In this document: positions 57,155 through 64,000 of the stretch, piece by piece
Layout: the number at the start of each line of letters is the position of its first letter
How positions within the stretch are numbered: the first letter of the stretch is position 1
NCBI RefSeq assembly: GCF_900537175.1
Contig: NZ_LS999833.1
Span: 2,232,001 to 2,296,000 of the forward strand
DNA length: 64,000 nucleotides
Source: Lentilitoribacter sp. Alg239-R112
GTDB lineage: Bacteria > Pseudomonadota > Alphaproteobacteria > Rhizobiales > Rhizobiaceae
Direction of reading: 5' to 3'
Position numbers and translations under genes: made by a program
Notes under the pieces: model-generated
The model's database searches: none
Told to the model about the DNA's origin: nothing
What the model saw: the letters and a program-made list of their open reading frames with translations, nothing else

Positions 57155-57177
57155 GCTTTAATTGTTAGAACAACCGT

Positions 57178-57214
57178 AATGGCTGCCAAAACAATTGGCG
57201 GCCATTATTTTTTT
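57178..57214 (+). terminator. rho-independent terminator after the glycine-zipper gene
   Basis: AATGGCTGCCAA (57178-57189) pairs with TTGGCGGCCATT (57195-57206), followed by a run of T to 57214. It overlaps the galM stop codon. Confidence 0.85.
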
Positions 57215-58203
57215 ATAAAGATGTAATCCGTTTCTTGAACGCGCGTTTCGCCAACCTCTAAGATGGCATTTGGATAGGTTGAATTATTCGGAGCATCCGG
57301 CCAAATCTGCGTTTCAAGACAAAATCCGGCACCTGGCTTATATGTCTGACCACTTAGCCCTTCAACCGATGGCTTGATACCACCGCCAGCGTAGAATTGG
57401 ATTCCAGGCTCAGTAGAAAATACATTAAGTTCGATATTAGATGTCTTGCTAAAAACCTTTGCAACATGACGCTTATCACGCTGCTCATTGGACAGGCAGA
57501 AATTGTGATCATAAGCCACAAATCCATCTAACGCGCGAACAGGTCTGAGTTTTTGAAAATCAAAAACACTCCCTTTGACAGCACTCGGTATTCCTTTTGG
57601 AATGAGGTCATCATCAACCTCAAGATAACGATCTGCGTTAATTTGCAATTCATGATCATAGATATCCTCAGAACCGTCTAAGTTAAAGTAGCTATGATGT
57701 GCTATATTTGCAATCGTTGGCTGATCAGTTTCAGATTGATAAATAATCCGAAATATACCTCCATCCAGAAGAGAGATTGAACAGGTAATCTTGCAATTTC
57801 CAGGGTAACCACATTGTCCATCAGGGTCGAGAATTGAAAGTTTTACATGATTGGCACCAGCATCTTCTATTTCCCATATACGGTCAGATATGCCGGATGT
57901 TCCGCCATGCAGATGATTGCCAGTGGTTTCATTTCGGTCCAGTTGGTAGCTATTACCATTAAGTTGAAAATGACCATCTTTTATCCGATTTGCAAAGCGA
58001 CCAACACTTGCGCCAAAATATGGTGAATGATTTAAATAATCTTCGAAACGGTCATAACCAAGAACAAGCGACGCATCATGCCCCTCAAGTCTTAGGTCTT
58101 GCAAACAAGCACCATAGTTCAATACCCGCGCCGTCAGTCCACCGCCCTTTAGCGTCATACGCTTGACAGCATTACCTTCGAGTTGACCAAAAACTTCGAT
58201 CAT
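57205..58203 (-). CDS. galM: aldose 1-epimerase
   Basis: A 332-residue galactose mutarotase-family enzyme. It contains NRIKDGHFQLNGNSYQLDRNE, the catalytic-site HLHGG, the HSYFNLDG motif and a C-terminal CLETQIWPDAPN with the Glu base. It interconverts alpha and beta aldose anomers. It follows the ABC-F gene by nine bases on the same strand, so it belongs to the tpk-ABC-F-galM run. Confidence 0.9.
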   Translation of the reverse strand: MIEVFGQLEGNAVKRMTLKGGGLTARVLNYGACLQDLRLEGHDASLVLGYDRFEDYLNHSPYFGASVGRFANRIKDGHFQLNGNSYQLDRNETTGNHLHGGTSGISDRIWEIEDAGANHVKLSILDPDGQCGYPGNCKITCSISLLDGGIFRIIYQSETDQPTIANIAHHSYFNLDGSEDIYDHELQINADRYLEVDDDLIPKGIPSAVKGSVFDFQKLRPVRALDGFVAYDHNFCLSNEQRDKRHVAKVFSKTSNIELNVFSTEPGIQFYAGGGIKPSVEGLSGQTYKPGAGFCLETQIWPDAPNNSTYPNAILEVGETRVQETDYIFIKK

Positions 58204-58212
58204 TTAATCCTC

Positions 58213-60030
58213 CTATGACTCCAATTCCTCACGCAACATCTCAAGTTCGAGCCACTCTTCTTCCCAAGCCGTCATGTCAGCTTTAATTTTTTCTAGCTCT
58301 TTTGCAGCTTTTGCAAAACCGTCAGGATCTCTTGTGAAGAAATCAGCACCAGACATTTTTATCTCAATTTCCGATGCTTTAACTTCAGCTTCGGCTATTT
58401 TATTTGGCAACGTCTCAAGTGCGAATTTTTGATTGTAAGATAATTTATTTTTGTTCTTAGGTGCCGCGCTATCTTTAGATTTTCCGCTGCTTTGGTTCGT
58501 ACGTTTCAGCTTCTTCTCGGCGGCCAAAACTTCTCTACGCTGCGCCAACATATCTGTATATCCACCAGCATATTCAAGCCATTTCCCATTCTGATTTTCA
58601 GGGTTTGAGGGCGCAATAGTAGATGTAACTGTTCGGTCCAAAAAGTCTCTATCATGGCTAATAAGGATCACAGTACCGGGGTAATTCGCAACCACTTCTT
58701 GCAGCAAGTCAAGCGTTTCCATATCCAGGTCATTGGTTGGTTCATCCAACACCAGAAGATTGGAGCTCCGTGCCAAAATGCGAGCTAGAATTAAACGCGC
58801 ACGTTCCCCACCTGACAATTTTCGAATTGGCGTTCTGGCCTGTTCTGGCGCAAACAAAAATTCTTTCATATATCCGGTTACGTGTTTTTGCTCACCACGC
58901 ACCAACAGGTTTTCTCCGCGACCATCTGTAAGATAATGTGCAAGAGTTTCGTCAAGCGGCAAATTAGAACGTTGCTGATCAATCTGCGCAAGTTCCAAGT
59001 TAGTACCAAGTTTAACGTGGCCAATATCCGGCTTCAAAAGTCCGATTAGCATATTTAAAAGCGTTGTTTTACCCGCACCATTTGGCCCGATCAGACCTAT
59101 GCAATCACCGCGATGGACCCGGATTGAAAAATCATCAACAATAGTTCTCTCATCATATGTTTTTGATATGCCTTTAGCCTCAATAACCAGCTTTCCAGAT
59201 TCTTTACTTTCCACCTTGGGTGCATCTATTTTCCCCGTAGGGCCGGTATGACTGCGATGTTGCGCACGTAAACTATGCAAATCCTTTAAACGACGCTGAT
59301 TACGCTTCCGGCGGCCACTAACGCCATATCTGAGCCAATGTTCCTCACGTACAATCGTGCGGCCAAGTTTATGTTGCTCTAGCTCTTCTGCCTCTAAGAT
59401 CTCATCACGCCATGCTTCAAAATCGGAAAAACTCCGCTCAAGCCGACGAGCCTGTCCACGATCGAGCCAGATAACGGCGTTGGAGACATTTTCGAGAAAA
59501 CGCCTATCATGCGAAATGAGCAGAAGTGAACTTCGCAATTTGGCAAGCTCACCCTCAAGCCACTCAATTGTTGGCAGATCTAAGTGATTGGTGGGCTCAT
59601 CCAGCATCAAGATATCCGGATTAGGTGCAAGAACACGCGCAAGCGCCGCCCGACGTGCCTCGCCTCCAGATAAATGATTTGGATTTTCCTCACCTGTAAG
59701 ACCTAAATGAGATAATAGATATGTGGCTCTATGTGGATCATCACCCGGTCCTAAACCTGCTTCCACATATTCCATAACATTTGCAAAATTTTCAAAATTT
59801 GGAGATTGTTCGAGATAGCGAATAGTGGTTGAGGGCTGCAAAAAAATCTCACCACCATGAGCGTCTATGAGACCGGCAGCTATTTTCAACAAGGTTGACT
59901 TGCCAGAGCCGTTCCGGCCAATAACGCATATGCGTTCGCCCGGCGTTAACTGAAAGCTCACATCGTCAATCAACGGATCTCCACCAAAACTATGATGTAT
60001 ATTATCCAGTTTTAAAATTGGAGGCGCCAT
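58213..60030 (-). CDS. ABC-F family ATPase (Uup-like)
   Basis: A 605-residue soluble protein with two ATP-binding cassettes and no membrane domain. Walker A is GRNGSGKSTLL in the first half and [11 protein letters not shown] in the second; the signatures are LSGGEARRAALA and LSGGERARLILA. A linker and a C-terminal coiled coil (Glu/Lys-rich, about 520-605) match Uup. ABC-F proteins act on ribosomes or replication forks. ATG 60030 is preferred, with AGGA upstream; the longer frame to 60087 overlaps the upstream gene. Confidence 0.9.
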   Translation of the reverse strand: MAPPILKLDNIHHSFGGDPLIDDVSFQLTPGERICVIGRNGSGKSTLLKIAAGLIDAHGGEIFLQPSTTIRYLEQSPNFENFANVMEYVEAGLGPGDDPHRATYLLSHLGLTGEENPNHLSGGEARRAALARVLAPNPDILMLDEPTNHLDLPTIEWLEGELAKLRSSLLLISHDRRFLENVSNAVIWLDRGQARRLERSFSDFEAWRDEILEAEELEQHKLGRTIVREEHWLRYGVSGRRKRNQRRLKDLHSLRAQHRSHTGPTGKIDAPKVESKESGKLVIEAKGISKTYDERTIVDDFSIRVHRGDCIGLIGPNGAGKTTLLNMLIGLLKPDIGHVKLGTNLELAQIDQQRSNLPLDETLAHYLTDGRGENLLVRGEQKHVTGYMKEFLFAPEQARTPIRKLSGGERARLILARILARSSNLLVLDEPTNDLDMETLDLLQEVVANYPGTVILISHDRDFLDRTVTSTIAPSNPENQNGKWLEYAGGYTDMLAQRREVLAAEKKLKRTNQSSGKSKDSAAPKNKNKLSYNQKFALETLPNKIAEAEVKASEIEIKMSGADFFTRDPDGFAKAAKELEKIKADMTAWEEEWLELEMLREELES

Positions 60031-60031
60031 A

Positions 60032-60685
60032 TTAAATTCCTGAAAAATCTTTAGGTCTTGCAATAATAATAGCTCGTCCGGAAGCAATATGAATACTCAA
60101 ATTACCTTTGACGGCGTTCGATAATGTATAGGTAGAACCGAATTCAACATCTATATTTTTGAGAGGGTATTTCGCGCCTGTAATTGTCAATCCAGTGAGC
60201 GATGTAAGAGCAAGAATTGAAAACAAAGACCCCTCCGGCAGAGCCAAATCCAAGTGACCATCAATAATAGGCCAATAGTCTTCGTCTCCTGTGGAGGCAA
60301 AAATTTCTATACCCTGCTCGTGATGAAGCAACATTTCAAAGAGAACACCCAGCGAATGATCAAACCGATCACCTCCAGTTGCACCGAGGAGAACAATCTC
60401 CTTTGCACCGCGTTTAAGTGCTGCATTGATGGCAAGACTACCATCAGTTTCATCTTTTTCTCGCCCAAAGGTCAACTTTTCGACATGATTATACTGTTCA
60501 ACTAGTTCTTGGGGGCTAGAATCAAAATCCCCAACCCATAGTTCTGGAGTAACCCTAAGTGCGTTTGCATGAGAAATACCAGAATCAGCTGCAATGACGC
60601 GAGCAGAATGGCAAAGAGCATTGATGCGATCATCCACACTCAAATCACCAGCTAATAAAATTACAAATCGTTCACGAGACATCAT
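60032..60685 (-). CDS. thiamine pyrophosphokinase
   Basis: A protein of about 217 residues with the thiamine pyrophosphokinase core: VIAADSGISHANAL, WVGDFDSSPQEL, EKDETDGSLAINAAL and GATGGDRFDHSLG. It makes thiamine diphosphate, the cofactor used by Xsc and others. The ATG at 60685 or 60682 is the likely start. Its stop is one base from the start of the ABC-F gene, so they form one operon. Confidence 0.85.
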   Translation of the reverse strand: MMSRERFVILLAGDLSVDDRINALCHSARVIAADSGISHANALRVTPELWVGDFDSSPQELVEQYNHVEKLTFGREKDETDGSLAINAALKRGAKEIVLLGATGGDRFDHSLGVLFEMLLHHEQGIEIFASTGDEDYWPIIDGHLDLALPEGSLFSILALTSLTGLTITGAKYPLKNIDVEFGSTYTLSNAVKGNLSIHIASGRAIIIARPKDFSGI

Positions 60686-60857
60686 AACAACAGCAGATAT
60701 CAGGTTTTCACGCACTTACCAGCATATTGTCGTTAAAATAAACCAATTGCTACAATCAATTGAGGAAACTAGTATCTCTCCCGCACCGCATGATCTATCA
60801 ATTACGACAAATGCTCGCTAATATGTCAATCTGGTCAAGAGTTATTGCAAAACACGC

Positions 60858-62360
60858 ATGAAGAATATTCACAAAAGTTGCTCCATAATTTCAAATCCCC
60901 TCGGTAAAATAAACCTGGCGAGATTTGCTGCTGTGGTTTTTTTTGTGGGCGGATTAGCAGGGTGTATTACACCAAGTGATCTTGAAAGCGAATTTGCACC
61001 TTCATCAAACCCACAAACTGTTGATCAACTACAGCTTGATGATAAACGTGCGGAAATTGGTGCAAGACAACACCCCAAAATTGTTGCCAGTTATGGCGGT
61101 GAATATCGAGATGCAAATGCTTTAAAAATGATAGCCCGCATTGTTGGTATTCTTACAACGGTTTCTGAAAACCCTATCCAATCGTACCGGATTACAATTT
61201 TAGATGCCCCCTCTGTCAATGCCTTTGCTTTACCAGGTGGTTATCTTTACATCACACGAGGCCTGCTTGCTTTGGCAAACGACGAGGCTGAAATAGCCGC
61301 GGTTATATCGCATGAGATGGCACATGTAATTGCAAACCATGGTATTCAGCGGAAACAACAACAAGATGCAGCACTGATTGCCGGTCAGGTTGTGTCCGAA
61401 ATTCTATCCGGTAATTTATCAACCAATAGTGTTCTGGCGCGCAACAAACTGCGCCTTGCCGCATTTTCTCGTCAACAAGAATTACAAGCTGATGAAATTG
61501 GCATACGAATGCTCGCACAAGCAGGATATGACCCCGATGCATCGGTGCGCTTCTTAAAATCTTTGGAAAATTTTAGTGCATTTAATGCTGAAGATCAGAC
61601 ATTTTCAGGTCTAAACTTTTTATCCAGCCATCCATCTACCCCTAAGCGACGAGCCGCGGCACAGAAATATGCGGATCAATTCACATCTCCATCATCACAA
61701 ACAACAAACCGCGCTAATTTTATGCGGGACATTAATGGACTAACATTTGGCGACAATGCTCAACACGGATATGTTCGCGGTAATACATTCCTACATGCAA
61801 ATTTAGGCATTCGCTTTGATGTACCCGATGGGTTTGAAATCGACAATACAAGCGATGCGGTTTTGGCAAATGGGCCAAACGAAATCGCCACGCAATTCGA
61901 TGCTGTTGAGATTAAAGCAGGTAGCTCACTCGATAGTTATATAAACGATGGCTGGATCAAGGGGCTTGAGCCTTCAAGCATAGCACGCACAACAATCAAT
62001 GGTCTGCCTGCATTAACTGCACGCGCACAGGCTGATCGGTGGATATTTGATGTTACGCTCATTCAATATAACGAATTTTATTATCGCTTTCTGACAGCTG
62101 TTCCAAAAACCAAAGCGCGCTACCTATTGGTTGCTAAAGAAATTGCCGGTAGTTTCCGCGCGTTAAGCCAAAATGAGGTTGCCAACCTGCGACCCTTGCG
62201 CATTCGAACCGTTCAGGTTGCACCTGGTGATACCGTTTCTTCTATTGCGGCAAAAATGCTTGGAACCAACCGAAAAATAGAGTTGTTCAGAGTTTTAAAT
62301 GCGTTGCAGTCGGGGGCGACCTTAACGCAAGGTTCAATTGTAAAAATCGTCTCAGAATAG
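60858..62360 (+). CDS. M48-family metalloprotease lipoprotein with LysM domain
   Basis: A 500-residue lipoprotein (lipobox LAGC, Cys36) with a zinc protease domain. The motif HEMAH at residues 152-156 and the third ligand in LQADEIG mark the M48 family (BepA/LoiP-like), which degrades or refolds misassembled envelope proteins. The C-terminal ~50 residues (VAPGDTVSSIAAKMLGTNRK) form a LysM peptidoglycan-binding domain. Followed by a terminator, convergent with carD. Confidence 0.87.
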   Translation: MKNIHKSCSIISNPLGKINLARFAAVVFFVGGLAGCITPSDLESEFAPSSNPQTVDQLQLDDKRAEIGARQHPKIVASYGGEYRDANALKMIARIVGILTTVSENPIQSYRITILDAPSVNAFALPGGYLYITRGLLALANDEAEIAAVISHEMAHVIANHGIQRKQQQDAALIAGQVVSEILSGNLSTNSVLARNKLRLAAFSRQQELQADEIGIRMLAQAGYDPDASVRFLKSLENFSAFNAEDQTFSGLNFLSSHPSTPKRRAAAQKYADQFTSPSSQTTNRANFMRDINGLTFGDNAQHGYVRGNTFLHANLGIRFDVPDGFEIDNTSDAVLANGPNEIATQFDAVEIKAGSSLDSYINDGWIKGLEPSSIARTTINGLPALTARAQADRWIFDVTLIQYNEFYYRFLTAVPKTKARYLLVAKEIAGSFRALSQNEVANLRPLRIRTVQVAPGDTVSSIAAKMLGTNRKIELFRVLNALQSGATLTQGSIVKIVSE

Positions 62361-62363
62361 AAA

Positions 62364-62396
62364 AAGCCCGTTAAACAGATTTAACGGGCTTTCTTT
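62364..62396. terminator. bidirectional terminator between the M48 gene and carD
   Basis: AAGCCCGTTAAA (62364-62375) pairs with TTTAACGGGCTT (62380-62391), with T-rich bases after it and an A-run before it. It can serve both convergent genes. Confidence 0.85.
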
Positions 62397-62414
62397 ATAA
62401 GATGTCCTAAAAAA

Positions 62415-63005
62415 TTATGCAGCGGCAGAACCATCATTTTCTGATGTTGCAGCTTCTTCTTCGGTTTTCTTTACACGTCTCGCCGGAGGCGTTTTATTCA
62501 AGTTAACTTCGATAAGCTGGACTGCTTCCGTATCTGAAATCTTCTGGACTGCGGATAGTTCACGAGCCATACGATCAAGCGCTGCTTCATAAAGCTGACG
62601 TTCTGAATAAGATTGCTCAGGTTGGTTTTCTGCACGATAAAGATCGCGAACAACTTCTGCAATTTGAATAAGATCACCTGAATTAATCTTCGCATCATAT
62701 TCCTGCGCACGACGCGACCACATGGTACGTTTAATACGAGCACGACCTTGAACAACTTTCAAAGCGCGTTCTACGAAATCTGTTTCTGAAAGTTTGCGCA
62801 TGCCGATTGAAACAGCTTTTGCGACTGGAACCTTCAAGCGCATTTTGTCTTTATCAAAATCAATAACAAAAAGCTCAAGTTTATGACCAGCTACTTCCTG
62901 CTCATCAATTTCTGTAATTTGACCAACACCATGCGCCGGGTAAACAATAGATTCACCAATTTTAAAACCTTGGCGTGTTGAAGTTTTTTTTGTCTGGGTT
63001 GCCAT
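62415..63005 (-). CDS. carD: CarD-family transcriptional regulator
   Basis: A 196-residue CarD/CdnL protein: an N-terminal Tudor-like RNA-polymerase-interacting domain (KIGESIVYPAHGVGQITEIDEQ) and a C-terminal helical DNA-binding domain with a conserved Trp (KRTMWSRRAQEYDAKINSGD). It stabilises the open complex at many promoters, including rRNA promoters. In Hyphomicrobiales it normally sits with fdxA and an S4-domain gene, as here. Confidence 0.92.
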   Translation of the reverse strand: MATQTKKTSTRQGFKIGESIVYPAHGVGQITEIDEQEVAGHKLELFVIDFDKDKMRLKVPVAKAVSIGMRKLSETDFVERALKVVQGRARIKRTMWSRRAQEYDAKINSGDLIQIAEVVRDLYRAENQPEQSYSERQLYEAALDRMARELSAVQKISDTEAVQLIEVNLNKTPPARRVKKTEEEAATSENDGSAAA

Positions 63006-63344
63006 CTGTGTGTATCACACTCCCTGTTGGACATTCCATCAACACAGCGGAACGTCTTGTTTTTGTTTCCGTTTTCAACGGAACTATTCCAACTCAATTA
63101 AGCTCAAACATTTTCATGCACTCGCTGTAAAACAAGCGCAGGATAGGATCGGTATATTTATGTTGAAGGACCACTCTGCCCAAATGGTCAAATTGACGAT
63201 GCCTCGTATGCCGTAATTTTTTTGTCAGTTTTGCGACAATAACACAAAAACCTAACAATTTCAACGTGCGCGTAAAAACCGGTCACAAACTCTTAAGATA
63301 TAGTTAATTACGGAAATGTATGCACAGCCATTTAGTCCAAATAA
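63006..63344. other. intergenic region between fdxA and carD (no gene seen)
   Basis: A 339-bp AT-rich gap that should hold the carD promoter and the 3' end of the fdxA message. I see no convincing coding frame, hairpin terminator or known operator. Short open frames on the plus strand have poor codon usage and no ribosome-binding site. Confidence 0.5.
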
Positions 63345-63686
63345 CTATTGATCGCCCAACCCCGGAGCCTCCGAGAAGAACTTCTTATATTTGTCTTCAA
63401 CACCATCCATCTCTTCGGCATCAGCAGGCTTTTCTCTGGCAACGGTAATATTTGGCCACTTTTCCGCAAAATCTGTATTGATTTTAAGCCATTTCTCCAA
63501 ACCAGGATCAGTATCTGGCGAAATGGCTTCTGCAGGGCACTCAGGCTCACAAACGCCACAATCGATACATTCATCTGGATGAATCACCAGCATATTGTCG
63601 CCCTCGTAGAAACAATCAACTGGGCAAACTTCAACACAATCCATGTATTTGCAGCGTATGCAATTTTCGGTCACGATATAAGTCAC
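63345..63686 (-). CDS. fdxA: seven-iron ferredoxin (FdII type)
   Basis: A 113-residue ferredoxin with two Cys clusters: [18 protein letters not shown] and [16 protein letters not shown], which hold a [3Fe-4S] and a [4Fe-4S] centre in FdII proteins, and a long C-terminal extension. It is a low-potential electron carrier in the cytoplasm. The gene lies upstream of carD and downstream of the S4-domain gene on the same strand. Confidence 0.93.
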   Translation of the reverse strand: MTYIVTENCIRCKYMDCVEVCPVDCFYEGDNMLVIHPDECIDCGVCEPECPAEAISPDTDPGLEKWLKINTDFAEKWPNITVAREKPADAEEMDGVEDKYKKFFSEAPGLGDQ

Positions 63687-63815
63687 GTGCTACTCCAAAT
63701 ATTCTAATATTTACGTTCTGGTAAATGCTTTAATCCTGCATTGCAAGGAATTATGTTCCATAAATTAAGGGCCTATCGAGCAACATTTTCCAAAGCACGA
63801 TATAACCTGCATATT

Positions 63816-64000
63816 TCAAGATAGATATCGAAACCGATCAAGCTCTCGCTTTTCTTTTTTTGTAGGCCGTCCAGCACCCGGATCTCGAGATGGCGCACTC
63901 ATTTGCCGTATGTGTTTTTCATCCTTTGTAACAGGTGGTGGCGACAAATCTTCGTAAAGTTCTTTGGCTTCCTGATAGGGCCCCCGCCGTTCTCCAAAGT
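63816..64000 (-). CDS. RNA-binding S4-domain protein (Hsp15-like), C-terminal part
   Basis: The last 60 codons of a minus-strand gene that runs off the right edge, ending at a TGA at 63818-63816. The visible part (RRGPYQEAKELYEDLSPPP, then GAGRPTKKEKRELDRFR) matches the C-terminal tail of alphaproteobacterial Hsp15-like S4 proteins, which bind stalled 50S-tRNA complexes. The S4 domain itself is outside the window. The neighbourhood with fdxA and carD supports the call. Confidence 0.82.
   Translation of the reverse strand, partial: FGERRGPYQEAKELYEDLSPPPVTKDEKHIRQMSAPSRDPGAGRPTKKEKRELDRFRYLS

Overview
The window reads as a chromosomal segment of an alphaproteobacterium of the Hyphomicrobiales (Rhizobiales) type, probably marine or saline. 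This rests on recognised neighbourhoods and families: galU-hisN, a CpdR response regulator, an aa3-oxidase subunit IV, the M48 protease/CarD/FdxA/S4-domain run, betaine-lipid genes, and a large C2-sulfonate gene group. Base composition looks moderately low in GC and even throughout. I see no insertion sequence, prophage, integron, CRISPR array or rRNA operon.

Layout. 1-16.7 kb is mostly housekeeping: galU, hisN-type phosphatase, N-formylglutamate amidohydrolase, cpdR, tRNA-Val(GAC), phosphoglucomutase, rpsU, a TPR lipoprotein and small regulators. It includes a metal cluster (CobW GTPase, WD40 protein, DUF1007 protein, NicO-type exporter) in which three proteins carry histidine-rich tracts. 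16.6-20 kb holds a possible anti-Shine-Dalgarno small RNA with a CtrA-type box, molybdate importer modABC and eda. 20-25 kb holds trhO, gltX, lysS and a YdcF-type protein. 25-29.7 kb holds a lysine-rich, AT-hook-bearing membrane protein and, divergently, plcP-btaA-btaB for phosphate-starvation lipid remodelling, with a well-formed PHO box in front.

29.7-52.4 kb is the most interesting part, a sulfonate-dissimilation neighbourhood: soeABC (sulfite oxidation), tauABC (taurine/sulfonate uptake), tauR (MocR-type regulator), an XRE-cupin regulator with two large dimethylglycine-dehydrogenase-like flavoproteins, a degenerate GGDEF protein, a PNPOx-like protein, xsc-pta (sulfoacetaldehyde to acetyl phosphate to acetyl-CoA), an IclR regulator and a divergent aldehyde dehydrogenase. 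The usual step from taurine to sulfoacetaldehyde (Tpa aminotransferase or TauXY dehydrogenase) is not in the window. The two flavoproteins sit where such an enzyme would be expected, so N-methylated taurines are a reasonable substrate guess. TauC carries an unusual inserted Ig-like segment of about 126 residues.

52.4-64 kb returns to general functions: cold-shock protein, LysR regulator, DUF4864 protein, MocA/MobA-like nucleotidyltransferase, metallo-beta-lactamase-fold protein, SMP-30 protein, glycine-zipper lipoprotein, galM, ABC-F protein, thiamine pyrophosphokinase, M48-LysM lipoprotein, CarD, ferredoxin FdxA and the C-terminus of an Hsp15-like S4 protein cut by the right edge.

How the parts connect: ModABC could supply molybdenum for SoeA. 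TauABC, an unidentified deaminating or demethylating step, Xsc, Pta and SoeABC would form a route from a C2-sulfonate to acetyl-CoA plus sulfate. PlcP and BtaAB replace phospholipids with betaine lipids when phosphate is short. All functions are inferred from sequence motifs and family knowledge; no database search was possible.
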